From contig JAPYTK010000040.1 of assembly GCA_029941785.1 (NCBI GenBank), positions 1 to 32,375 of the forward strand: a stretch of 32,375 nt of DNA, written 5' to 3'. The notes beneath the pieces were generated by a model. It searched no databases. It had not been told where the DNA came from and saw only the letters and a list, made by a program, of their open reading frames with translations. This stretch comes from Polyangiaceae bacterium. Lineage in GTDB: Bacteria > Myxococcota_A > Polyangia > Polyangiales > Polyangiaceae. A program made the position numbers and the translations under genes. The stretch's first letter is position 1, and every line of letters starts with the position of its first letter. Shown one piece after another: positions 1-7,573 of the stretch.

Positions 1-5
1 CCACA

Positions 6-1352
6 GTGGAGCGGGGTCCGAACCTCTTCGAGCGGGCGGAGCGCCGCGATCCTGAGGGAACGGTCCCCTTGGCCGATCGCGTTCGTCCGAGGGCGCTAGC
101 CGAGATGTGTGGGCACCTCGAACTACTCGGGGCGGAGGGCTCGCTGGCGCAAGCGATAGCGGACGACCGTTTGGGAAGCATCATTCTGTGGGGGCCACCG
201 GGCTGCGGCAAGACCTCCCTGGCTCATGTGATCGCGGAAAGTACTCGGGCACGTTTTGTCGCCTTTTCTGCCGTGCTCGGCGGCGTCGCGGAGTTGAGGA
301 AAATTGTTGCCGCGGCAAAGGTCCACCGGCAGAGCGGCGGCGGCCGGACGCTGTTGTTCGTCGACGAAATCCACCGCTTCAACAAGGCCCAGCAAGATGC
401 CTTCTTGCCGCATGTCGAAGATGGAAGTGTCACACTGATCGGCGCCACAACCGAGAACCCGTCCTTCGAATTGAACGCGCCGTTGTTGTCACGGTGCACG
501 GTGTACCGACTCGAGCCGCTGACGCCAGAAGCTGTCGAGCATCTCGTGCGGCGCGCGCTCGACCATCCTCAAGGCCTTGCTGAAAAGGTCAGGGTCGATG
601 AGCAAGCGATCGCGTTCATCGTCCGTGCTGCAAGAGGCGATGCTCGTCGCGCACTCGGGTGGCTCGAACGCGCCGCCTTGCACGCGATCCGACGGGCGGA
701 CGGACATATCACTGCAGCGCTGCTCGAGACGCTCAGTGCTCACGACCCCATTCGGTATGACAAGTCGGGTGACGAGCACTTTGATGTCGTCAGCGCTTTC
801 ATCAAGTCGATGCGCGGCTCCGATCCCGACGCGGCCATCTATTGGATGATGCGCATGGTCGAAGGTGGAGAGGATCCACTGTTCATCTTGCGTCGCATCA
901 TGATCTTCGCGAGCGAGGACATCGGTGTGGCCGATCCGCGCGCGCTCACTGTGGCCGTGGATGCAGACCGCGCTTTTCGGCGCTTGGGCATGCCGGAGGG
1001 GCTGTATGCGATGGCGCAAGCGACGATCTATCTGGCCTGTGCACCCAAATCGAATGCGACCAACGTTGCCTGGCATCGGGCACGCGAAGCGGTCCGTGAA
1101 CATGGGGCACTGCCCGTACCGCTCGCGCTGCGCAATGCACCAACGGGTCTGATGAAACAACTGGGCCATGGCCGTGGGTACCGTTATCCGCACGACGAGT
1201 CCGGTGGTGTCGCGAGGGGCGCCGAGTACCTTCCCGCGGCCCTGCGTGGCGCACAATTTTACGAGCCGACCGAGCGTGGGCTGGAAGCAAAAATCCACAG
1301 CTGGCTGGCCGGCGTCCGGTCGCCGAAGTCCGATGATGGCGAAGAAGACTGA
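6..1352 (+). CDS. rarA: Replication-associated recombination protein A (RarA/MgsA), AAA+ ATPase
   Basis: RarA is a clamp-loader-like AAA+ ATPase that acts in the cytoplasm at stalled replication forks. The Walker A motif GPPGCGKT is at residues 63-70 and Walker B LLFVDEIH at 116-123. The sensor-1 stretch LIGATTENPSFE follows near 144-155, a RarA/MgsA hallmark. The C-terminal half contains the family's tetramerisation region (GGEDPLFILRR and SEDIGVADP). At 448 aa it is full length. The GTG start at base 6 is the only start seen before the conserved NLFERA segment, but the window edge lies five bases upstream, so an earlier start cannot be excluded. It converges with the TPR gene 30 bp downstream and has no visible operon partner. 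Confidence 0.95.
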   Translation: MERGPNLFERAERRDPEGTVPLADRVRPRALAEMCGHLELLGAEGSLAQAIADDRLGSIILWGPPGCGKTSLAHVIAESTRARFVAFSAVLGGVAELRKIVAAAKVHRQSGGGRTLLFVDEIHRFNKAQQDAFLPHVEDGSVTLIGATTENPSFELNAPLLSRCTVYRLEPLTPEAVEHLVRRALDHPQGLAEKVRVDEQAIAFIVRAARGDARRALGWLERAALHAIRRADGHITAALLETLSAHDPIRYDKSGDEHFDVVSAFIKSMRGSDPDAAIYWMMRMVEGGEDPLFILRRIMIFASEDIGVADPRALTVAVDADRAFRRLGMPEGLYAMAQATIYLACAPKSNATNVAWHRAREAVREHGALPVPLALRNAPTGLMKQLGHGRGYRYPHDESGGVARGAEYLPAALRGAQFYEPTERGLEAKIHSWLAGVRSPKSDDGEED

Positions 1353-1382
1353 GCAGCTACGGCGGGCCGTGCGCCTCTGACT

Positions 1383-1724
1383 TCAGATCCCCGTTACACT
1401 CGGGGGTGGGGGCACTTGGTTCAAGGCCTCCTCCAGTTCGCGCAAGGCGTGATCGTTGCCGGTGCTCCGTGCATGAAGCAAACCACTCTCCAGCCACTCG
1501 CGGCCCTCAGTAGGCCGGTCCGCTCCGACCAACATGGTGCCGCACATCAGGTACATGGGCACGTAGTCCGCCTGCTTGATTCGGAGGGTCGTGTAGGTCC
1601 GAAGGGCCTCGTCCACTCGCTTCAGACCCGCGTATTCGAGCGCCAGAGCATACCAGGCAAAAGCATCGGCTTCACCGCTGGCGGTCACCTTCTCAAGCAT
1701 CTCGAGTCGTTCTTCTTGTGCCAT
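1383..1724 (-). CDS. Small TPR-repeat protein
   Basis: This 113-aa cytoplasmic protein has no signal peptide. About two tetratricopeptide-like helix pairs are visible across residues 18-105 (AFAWYALALEYAGLKRVDEA, then PTEGREWLESGLLHA). TPRs are protein-interaction scaffolds, so no enzymatic role is implied. The ATG start at 1724 lies 14 bp after the hpt stop codon, so it is probably the second gene of a hpt-TPR operon. Its own stop converges with rarA. The partner is unknown and I cannot assign a specific function. Confidence 0.8.
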   Translation of the reverse strand: MAQEERLEMLEKVTASGEADAFAWYALALEYAGLKRVDEALRTYTTLRIKQADYVPMYLMCGTMLVGADRPTEGREWLESGLLHARSTGNDHALRELEEALNQVPPPPSVTGI

Positions 1725-1738
1725 GAGCTTGTTCTCTC

Positions 1739-2269
1739 CTACTCGTTATCGACCACGCCAATAAAAGGCAGGTTGCGGTAGCGTTGTGCCCAATCCAGCC
1801 CGTACCCCACGACGAAATGGTCTTCGATCGTAAATCCTAGGTAGTCGATCGGCACGTCAATTCGAGTGCGCGCCGGCTTGTGCAACAAGGAGCAGACCTT
1901 CACGCTCGCCGGTTTTCTCGTCTTGAAAAGCTCGAGCAAATGTGAAATCGTCAGCCCGGTATCGACGATGTCTTCCACGATCAGAACGTGTTCATCTTCG
2001 ATGGATTTGGTGAGATCTTGGGTAATTTGCACCACTCCCGTCGACTCGGTTCCCTCGCCGTAGCTCTGCACGCCAAGAAATTCGATGCGCAGGTTGACGC
2101 GCTCATCGATGACGCGAGCCAAGTCTGCGGTGAAGACGAAGCTGCCCTTGAGGACGCAAACCAACACGAGTTTTTGGTTCGCGTACGCTTCGCTGATCTC
2201 GGCTCCCAGCACCGTCACGCGCTCGGCGAGCTGCTCCGACGAAAACAGGGTGGCCAAATTGTCGCTCAC
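1739..2269 (-). CDS. hpt: Hypoxanthine(-guanine) phosphoribosyltransferase
   Basis: This enzyme salvages hypoxanthine and guanine to IMP and GMP using PRPP. The PRPP-binding signature VLIVEDIVDTGLTI lies around residues 95-108, with the acidic pair E99/D100 followed by the DTG loop. The upstream VLKGSF segment (39-44) and the C-terminal FVVGYGLDWAQRYRNLPFIG segment are typical of bacterial HPRT. Its 176 aa is the usual length for the family. It is the first gene of a minus-strand pair with the small TPR gene and is divergent from cysD across a 143-bp region that contains a perfect inverted repeat. Confidence 0.95.
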   Translation of the reverse strand: MSDNLATLFSSEQLAERVTVLGAEISEAYANQKLVLVCVLKGSFVFTADLARVIDERVNLRIEFLGVQSYGEGTESTGVVQITQDLTKSIEDEHVLIVEDIVDTGLTISHLLELFKTRKPASVKVCSLLHKPARTRIDVPIDYLGFTIEDHFVVGYGLDWAQRYRNLPFIGVVDNE

Positions 2270-2287
2270 GATGCTACCGCTACCACC

Positions 2288-2323
2288 AAACGCGCCTGGA
2301 GCACAGCATCAGCGGGCGCGTTT
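2288..2323. promoter_or_regulatory. 9-bp perfect inverted repeat between hpt and cysD
   Basis: AAACGCGCC at 2288-2296 is mirrored by GGCGCGTTT at 2315-2323, with an 18-base spacer, just upstream of hpt in the divergent region. It could be a two-half-site operator or an RNA hairpin in a leader. No regulator is identified and the role is inferred from position only. Confidence 0.4.
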
Positions 2324-2370
2324 CCCGACATCTAAGGCCTTTTCTCGGTTCGCGTTGGTGGCCGCCACAA

Positions 2371-2384
2371 AATGCTTCGGCATT
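2371..2384 (+). promoter_or_regulatory. UUCG-tetraloop mini-hairpin in the cysD leader
   Basis: AATGC-TTCG-GCATT forms a five-base-pair stem closed by a very stable UUCG loop, ending 28 bases before the cysD GTG. No T-tract follows, so it does not look like a terminator. It may stabilise or pace the 5' leader of the cysDN mRNA. Confidence 0.35.
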
Positions 2385-2412
2385 CCTCCCGCGCGTGGGT
2401 TATGCCTGAGCC

Positions 2413-3333
2413 GTGAGCGACGTGATCGACCAGCGCGGCCTGACTCATCTGCGTCAGCTTGAGGCGGAGAGTATCCACATTCTGCGGGAGGTCGTGGCCG
2501 AGTTCGACAACCCGGTGATGCTCTACTCCATCGGCAAGGACTCGTCGGTGATGCTCCGCTTGGCGCTGAAGGCCTTCTATCCTTCGCCCCTGCCCTTTCC
2601 GTTGCTGCATATTGACACGACCTTCAAGTTTCGCGAGATGATTACGTTTCGCGACGATTTCTGTCGCGAGCACGGACTCGAGCTCATCGTGCACACCAAC
2701 GAGCAGGCTCTGGCGCAAGGCATCAACCCCTTCGATCACGGCAGCGCGAAATACACCCATCAGCTCAAGACGGCAGGACTGCTCCAAGCACTTGCCAAGG
2801 GAGGCTACGACGCGGCCTTTGGCGGTGCTCGTCGCGACGAAGAACAAAGCCGCGCGAAAGAGCGCATCTACTCTTTTCGGGATGCTCGCGGCAGTTGGGA
2901 TCCGAAGAATCAACGGCCGGAGCTGTGGAGCCTGTACAACGCGCGGATCAACAAGCAAGAGAGCATCCGTGTGTTTCCGCTCTCGAATTGGACGGAGCTC
3001 GATATCTGGCAGTACATCTACCTCGAGTCGATTCCGATCGTGCCCTTGTACTTTGCTGCCGAGCGGCCCGTCGTCACCAGGGACGGTCAGTTGTTGATGG
3101 TCGATGACGAGCGCTTGCCGTTGGCGGAAGGTGAGACGCCCCAATTCGAGCAGGTCCGGTTCCGCACTCTCGGCTGTTACCCATTGACGGCGGCGGTTCG
3201 TTCTTCGGCCACCACCTTGCCCGAGATCATCGGGGAGATGCTGCTCGCGCGCCATTCTGAACGGCAGGGTCGCCTCATCGACTTTGATGAAGAAGGCTCG
3301 ATGGAAACGAAGAAGCGCGAGGGGTACTTCTAA
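2413..3333 (+). CDS. cysD: Sulfate adenylyltransferase subunit 2 (CysD)
   Basis: CysD is the PP-loop catalytic subunit that, together with CysN, makes adenosine 5'-phosphosulfate (APS) from sulfate and ATP. The PP-loop SIGKDSS is at residues 39-45, and the family signature [16 protein letters not shown] at 137-152. The remaining sequence ([30 protein letters not shown]) and the [13 protein letters not shown] tail are typical of full-length CysD (306 aa). A GTG start is used. Its TAA stop shares one base with the ATG of cysN (TAATG), so the two subunits are translationally coupled. No PAPS reductase, sulfite reductase or sulfate transporter genes are visible nearby. Confidence 0.97.
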   Translation: MSDVIDQRGLTHLRQLEAESIHILREVVAEFDNPVMLYSIGKDSSVMLRLALKAFYPSPLPFPLLHIDTTFKFREMITFRDDFCREHGLELIVHTNEQALAQGINPFDHGSAKYTHQLKTAGLLQALAKGGYDAAFGGARRDEEQSRAKERIYSFRDARGSWDPKNQRPELWSLYNARINKQESIRVFPLSNWTELDIWQYIYLESIPIVPLYFAAERPVVTRDGQLLMVDDERLPLAEGETPQFEQVRFRTLGCYPLTAAVRSSATTLPEIIGEMLLARHSERQGRLIDFDEEGSMETKKREGYF

Positions 3334-5126
3334 TGCACGACCTGTCACGTGCCGAGGATGTTGAGGCCTATCTCGAACAGCACGAGCAAAAGGAACTCTT
3401 GCGTTTCGTCGCGGTTGGCTCCGTCGATGATGGCAAGTCCACGCTCATCGGGCGTCTTCTGCACGACACCAAGGCGATCTACGAAGATCAACTCGCCTCG
3501 GTGCAGCGAGCGAGCAAGCGCGTGGGAACGACGGGCGGCGATATCGACTTTGCTTTGCTGACGGATGGGCTGAAGGCCGAACGCGAACAGGGGATCACGA
3601 TCGACGTTGCGTATCGTTATTTCTCAACGGCGAAGCGCAAGTTCATCATCGCCGACACGCCCGGTCACGTTCAATACACGCGGAATATGGCGACCGGGGC
3701 GTCCACCGCGAATGTTGCGCTGATCTTGATCGATGCGCGGCACGGTGTGTTGCAACAGTCGCGTCGCCATGCCTTCATCGCTTCCTTGCTCGGGATCCCG
3801 CATCTTGCGGTTTGCATCAACAAGATGGATCTCGTCGATTACGCCGAGTCGGCCTTCGACTCGATTCGCGAAGAATTCAGCACCTTCGCGTCGGGCCTTC
3901 GCTTCAAGGATGTCAGCTTTTTACCGATCAGCGCCGTGGCGGGAGACAACGTCGTCGCCAAGAGCCCGGCCACACCCTGGTACCGTGGAACCACCTTGCT
4001 CGAGTACTTGGAGGCGGTGCCCATTTCTCGGGACCAAAACCTCTCCGAGTTGCGTTTTCCCGTGCAGTACGTTCTGCGCCCGAATCTCGATTACCGAGGA
4101 TTCTGTGGGCAGCTAGCGTCCGGTGTCGTTCGGCCGGGGGACGATGTCGTCGTCCTGCCGTCGGGTCAGGCGACCAAGATTCTGGCCATCGATGGCTACA
4201 CCGGCGAGCTCGATGAAGCCTTCGCTCCCATGTCCGTGACCATCCGTCTCGCTGACGAGGTCGACGTGAGCCGAGGCGATGTGATTTCGTGTGTGGATGG
4301 CCGACCCGAGGTGACCCGTCGCATCGAGGCTCACCTCGTGTGGATGAGTGAGGTCCCGCTCGATCCGGAGCGCGCGTACTTTCTCAAACACACGACGCGA
4401 ACCGTTCGGGCGACGGTAAGCCGCGTGGCGGGCAAAGTCGATCTCGAGACATTGAACGAAGTGCCCACGGAGCGTTTCCATCTCAATGACATCGGTCGGG
4501 TTGAGATCCTCTGCAATCAACACCTGATGGTCGACCCCTACGAGCAGAATCGTCACACTGGGGCCTTCGTGCTCATCGACGAGCTTAGCAACGATACGGT
4601 GGCGGCGGGCATGATCGTGCGCGGCTTTGCCGATGATGCCCATCCACTCGAGCGGCGCTTGGCGAGTCAGATCTCGGCGGAGCGTCGGGCTGAACGTTTG
4701 GGTCAGCGTGGCCTCGCCGTGTGTTTCGCTGGCGTTCCGCACGCCGGTCAGTCTGACGTTATGTATGACTTGGAGCGTCGTCTCTTCGACATGGGCCACG
4801 CGGCTTGCGTCATCGATGTCGCGGCGTTGGCGGACGGCACCCGCAGCCCTTCATTGTTCGCCGATCTCGGCTCGCAGTGCGTACGCGCGGGCATGATTGT
4901 GCTGTACAGTACCGGACTGCCGCGCCCTTCGGATCGACTTCGATTGCGCGAGCAACTCGGCCCCGAGCAGTTGCTGGTCGTGTTCGCCGATGATGCCGCT
5001 CCCGCCTCCGTTTCGGCGTCGTCGGAGAGCCTCCATTGTGCGCTAACTGTGGACGAACGCGATCGAACGATTTCCCTACTAAGCAAGGCGATTGCCGCGC
5101 GCTGCAAGGTCGTTTCCGACGGTTGA
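3333..5126 (+). CDS. cysN: Sulfate adenylyltransferase GTPase subunit CysN with a decayed C-terminal APS-kinase-like domain
   Basis: Residues 1-440 are a canonical CysN: the GTPase P-loop GSVDDGKST at 29-37, DTPGH at 108-112 and NKMD at 163-166, followed by EF-Tu-like beta-barrel domains. It couples GTP hydrolysis to APS synthesis by CysD. Residues about 440-597 resemble the APS kinase half of bifunctional CysNC proteins (RLGQRGLAV, LERRLFDMGH, VRAGMIVLYSTGLPRPSDRL). The kinase P-loop is broken, however: residues 467-475 read GVPHAGQSD, with Gln473 in place of the invariant Lys. The LDGDN, DR-EN-RR and lid segments of APS kinases are also missing. The tail is therefore very unlikely to phosphorylate APS. 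It may be a structural or regulatory remnant, and APS kinase or direct APS reduction would have to be encoded elsewhere. Confidence 0.95.
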   Translation: MHDLSRAEDVEAYLEQHEQKELLRFVAVGSVDDGKSTLIGRLLHDTKAIYEDQLASVQRASKRVGTTGGDIDFALLTDGLKAEREQGITIDVAYRYFSTAKRKFIIADTPGHVQYTRNMATGASTANVALILIDARHGVLQQSRRHAFIASLLGIPHLAVCINKMDLVDYAESAFDSIREEFSTFASGLRFKDVSFLPISAVAGDNVVAKSPATPWYRGTTLLEYLEAVPISRDQNLSELRFPVQYVLRPNLDYRGFCGQLASGVVRPGDDVVVLPSGQATKILAIDGYTGELDEAFAPMSVTIRLADEVDVSRGDVISCVDGRPEVTRRIEAHLVWMSEVPLDPERAYFLKHTTRTVRATVSRVAGKVDLETLNEVPTERFHLNDIGRVEILCNQHLMVDPYEQNRHTGAFVLIDELSNDTVAAGMIVRGFADDAHPLERRLASQISAERRAERLGQRGLAVCFAGVPHAGQSDVMYDLERRLFDMGHAACVIDVAALADGTRSPSLFADLGSQCVRAGMIVLYSTGLPRPSDRLRLREQLGPEQLLVVFADDAAPASVSASSESLHCALTVDERDRTISLLSKAIAARCKVVSDG

Positions 5127-5144
5127 AACGACGTTACGAACCGT
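5119..5144 (+). terminator. Possible weak terminator hairpin at the cysN stop
   Basis: ACGGTT at 5119-5124 and AACCGT at 5139-5144 form a perfect six-base inverted repeat overlapping the cysN TGA. A nested AACG-a-CGTT lies inside it, and TGGTTTTCC follows. The T-run is short, so termination is only possible, and the hairpin also abuts the first DnaA-box-like site. Confidence 0.25.
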
Positions 5145-5574
5145 TGGTTTTCCACAGCTTGTTCAGGGTCCCCAGGTTGTCCACAACCGTGCCGCCACAT
5201 CAGATTGTTCAAGGGAGGGCTCGGACGCGACTCGAGCGCTCACGATGAAGTATCTACCGCGGTAAGAGGATGTGTGCGACGCGCCGCGTTGATATCTGCA
5301 ATTACGTGAAACAACGGAGAAATTGTCATAATTTTCCGTTCCTTCACACCAATGAATATCAGGTGCCGAATGAATCATATTTGTGTCGGTCAAGCCTAAT
5401 TCGTCGAAATAAAACGTTACGAGGTCTTTTTCTTGACTGGGGATAAGCTGTTGTTCGACGGACACGACGTTGTTTTCCCACAGGCAGGGTAGCGGTGCTT
5501 CTTTCGAGGAAGCGGCTTGCGCCATGTCCGGCCTTCGGGCACAGATTAGCCGAGCTTTCGCGGGATATTCAGCC
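5127..5574. other. 448-bp AT-rich intergenic region with DnaA-box-like sites
   Basis: There is no convincing gene here. Bases 5291-5440 are 61 % A+T by direct count (92 of 150), clearly above the surrounding coding DNA. DnaA-box-like 9-mers flank this stretch: TTTTCCACA at 5148-5156, TTGTCCACA at 5177-5185 (inside the palindrome GGTTGTccACAACC), TTATCCCCA on the minus strand at 5438-5446, and TTTCCCACA at 5474-5482. A further TCGTCCACA lies on the minus strand at 5048-5056 inside cysN. Candidate roles are a replication origin, a DnaA-titration site or a DnaA-controlled dapF promoter. No dnaA, dnaN or gyrB is present in the window. Confidence 0.45.
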
Positions 5575-6366
5575 ATGATTCAATTCGAGAAGTGGCATGG
5601 TTTGGGCAATGACTTCATCGTGACCCGCGAGGCGGTGTCCGCTGAGGATGCGGTTCGCCTATGTGATCGTCGCCGTGGGATCGGGGCCGACGGTGTTCTG
5701 GTCGTCGAGCGAAGCGACGAAACCTGGCGCATGGTGGTGCTCAACGCGGATGGATCGCGGCCGGAGATGTGTGGCAACGGCTTGCGTTGTGTCGTCGCCC
5801 ACCTCGCCCAAGAAGGGCCCGATGGGGGTGCGCTTTCCATCGAGACGGATGCCGGGCTCAAGCGCTGCCGTTATGAACGACAAGCTGATGATCGCTATCG
5901 GGTTCAGGTCGACATGGGGCTTGCCACTGTTGGCGACACCCTTGGAGGCCCGGCGGGTTCGCGCTGTTACCACTTGGTCGATGTCGGCAATCCGCATGCC
6001 GTGAGCTTCGACCCTTTCGAAGAGCCTGACGTCGATGTGGATGGTCCGGCGATCGAGGCGGCCATCGCGGGCGGCTGCAATGTTGAATTTGTTCGTGTGC
6101 ACGACGACGGCCGCAGGCTCGAGGTGGTCGTGTGGGAGCGGGGCGTCGGGCGAACCGAGGCCTGTGGCACGGGCGCGTGCGCGGTCGCAGCGGCGGCGGT
6201 AGCAAGCCAGCGGAGTCCGGCGGACACGACGCTTGCGGTGATCCTGCCTGGGGGACAGCTCGACATCGTGGTAAGCGAAGCGCCCCATCAAGTGAGCATG
6301 ACGGGTTTAGCGGTTTGCGTGTTTCGTGGCTACTGCCCTCCTTCCGGATCTGACAACGATGACTAA
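5575..6366 (+). CDS. dapF: Diaminopimelate epimerase
   Basis: DapF converts LL- to meso-diaminopimelate for lysine and peptidoglycan synthesis, by cofactor-independent two-base chemistry. The two catalytic cysteines are present: Cys66 in MCGNGLRC and Cys197 in EACGTGACA. The N-terminal FEKWHGLGNDFIV and the central VDVGNPHAV segments are typical. I chose ATG 5575 because MIQFEKWHGLGNDF matches the usual DapF start. In-frame TTG 5470 and ATG 5524 upstream would add an atypical 17-35-residue extension. From this start the protein is 263 aa. Its TAA overlaps the ATG of the following aminotransferase by eight bases, indicating translational coupling. Confidence 0.95.
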   Translation: MIQFEKWHGLGNDFIVTREAVSAEDAVRLCDRRRGIGADGVLVVERSDETWRMVVLNADGSRPEMCGNGLRCVVAHLAQEGPDGGALSIETDAGLKRCRYERQADDRYRVQVDMGLATVGDTLGGPAGSRCYHLVDVGNPHAVSFDPFEEPDVDVDGPAIEAAIAGGCNVEFVRVHDDGRRLEVVVWERGVGRTEACGTGACAVAAAAVASQRSPADTTLAVILPGGQLDIVVSEAPHQVSMTGLAVCVFRGYCPPSGSDNDD

Positions 6367-7561
6367 GCTTTCCGAGCGAGGAAACGGCGCCCCCTCTTCA
6401 CCGATCCGTCGTTTGACACCTTTTGCGGAAGCGGCCCGCGCCCGGGGCATCGTCGTGCACCAGCTGAACATCGGACAGCCTGACATCGCCACACCGCAGG
6501 TCATGCTCGACGCTTATCGGAACATCACGGACGATGTTATCGCCTATTCTCCGAGTGATGGTTTTCGCGACTACCGCGAAAAGCTGGCCGCGTACTACGC
6601 TCCGCTCGTTGGCGAAACCCGGCCCGTGACGGCCGAGGACATCGTGGTGACGGTGGGCGGCTCTGAGGCTCTGTGTTTTGCCATTGCTGCGACATGTGAT
6701 CCCGGCGACGAGATCATCGTCTGTGAACCGTTTTACACGAACTATGCAGGCTTCTCACATATGCTGTCCGTTCAGATCAAGCCGGTGACGACCTACGCGC
6801 AAGAGGGTTTTCGCATCGATGTGTCCCGTCTGGCCGAAGCCGTTGGCCCTCGCTCGCGGGCCATCTGCTTGCCCTCGCCAGGGAACCCCACCGGAGTCGT
6901 TCTGTCGCGAGACGAGCTGAAGGCCATCGCAGAGCTCTGCAAAGAAAAGGACATCTTCTTCATTTGCGACGAGGTGTACCGCGAGTTCGTCTACGACGGC
7001 GATCCTGGTAAGCTCGCCCCGTCGATCCTGTCGATACCTGGGTTTGAGGACCACGCCATCGTCATTGACTCCGTCTCCAAGCGGTACAGTGCGTGTGGTG
7101 CTCGCGTGGGCGCTTTGGTGACCCGGCAGCCGGCGGTGCGTGATGCCGCCTTACGTTTTGCCCAAGCGCGCCTCTCGCCAGCGACAGTTGATCAGTATGC
7201 TGCAATGGCGGCGCTCGACACGCCTGAATCCTACTTTCGCGACGTCGTGGATGAGTACCGCGCTCGTCGTGACGCTTTGGTCAGCGGCTTGCATGGGATC
7301 GGCGTCACGTGCGCCTGTCCACAAGGGGCCTTTTATCTCGTGGCGACCTTGCCGGTCGACGACGCTGACGCCTTTTGCGAGTACCTGCTGGAGTCCTTTA
7401 GTCTCGAGGGGGAGACCGTGATGCTTGCGCCCGCGTCCGGCTTTTACGCGACGCCCGGCCTCGGCAAGAACGAGGTGCGAATCGCTTACGTCCTCGATCG
7501 TCCCCGCCTCGAGCGGAGCGTCCGGATCCTAGGCGCAGCGATCGAAGCCTATACGGCTTAG
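6359..7561 (+). CDS. PLP-dependent class I/II aminotransferase (aspartate-type; possible diaminopimelate-pathway role)
   Basis: This is a 400-aa fold-type I aminotransferase. Visible landmarks are the Tyr-containing substrate loop YSPSDGFRDYRE (63-74), SPGNPTG (173-179), CDEVYREF with the PLP-ring aspartate D204, the Schiff-base lysine K241 in SVSKRYSACGARVG, and the carboxylate-binding R374 in NEVRIAYV. The SVSKRYSACGAR motif resembles aspartate-aminotransferase-like enzymes. The start overlaps the dapF stop (ATGACTAA), favoured over GTG 6326 because the conserved N-terminus begins soon after it. Coupling to dapF suggests it supplies an amino group in the diaminopimelate pathway, for instance as a DapL-like LL-diaminopimelate aminotransferase, but plain aspartate aminotransferase is equally possible. 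Confidence 0.9.
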   Translation: MTKLSERGNGAPSSPIRRLTPFAEAARARGIVVHQLNIGQPDIATPQVMLDAYRNITDDVIAYSPSDGFRDYREKLAAYYAPLVGETRPVTAEDIVVTVGGSEALCFAIAATCDPGDEIIVCEPFYTNYAGFSHMLSVQIKPVTTYAQEGFRIDVSRLAEAVGPRSRAICLPSPGNPTGVVLSRDELKAIAELCKEKDIFFICDEVYREFVYDGDPGKLAPSILSIPGFEDHAIVIDSVSKRYSACGARVGALVTRQPAVRDAALRFAQARLSPATVDQYAAMAALDTPESYFRDVVDEYRARRDALVSGLHGIGVTCACPQGAFYLVATLPVDDADAFCEYLLESFSLEGETVMLAPASGFYATPGLGKNEVRIAYVLDRPRLERSVRILGAAIEAYTA

Positions 7562-7573
7562 CATGAGCCCTCC

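Noticed and set aside
2332-3348. 338-codon open frame antisense to cysD
   Set aside because: It lies opposite a clear CysD gene; long antisense frames are expected in GC-rich coding DNA with biased third positions.
5163-5576. Minus-strand 137-codon open frame across the AT-rich gap
   Set aside because: It overlaps the dapF start codon, has no recognisable motif, and its sequence includes the DnaA-box-like sites; it looks like a chance frame.
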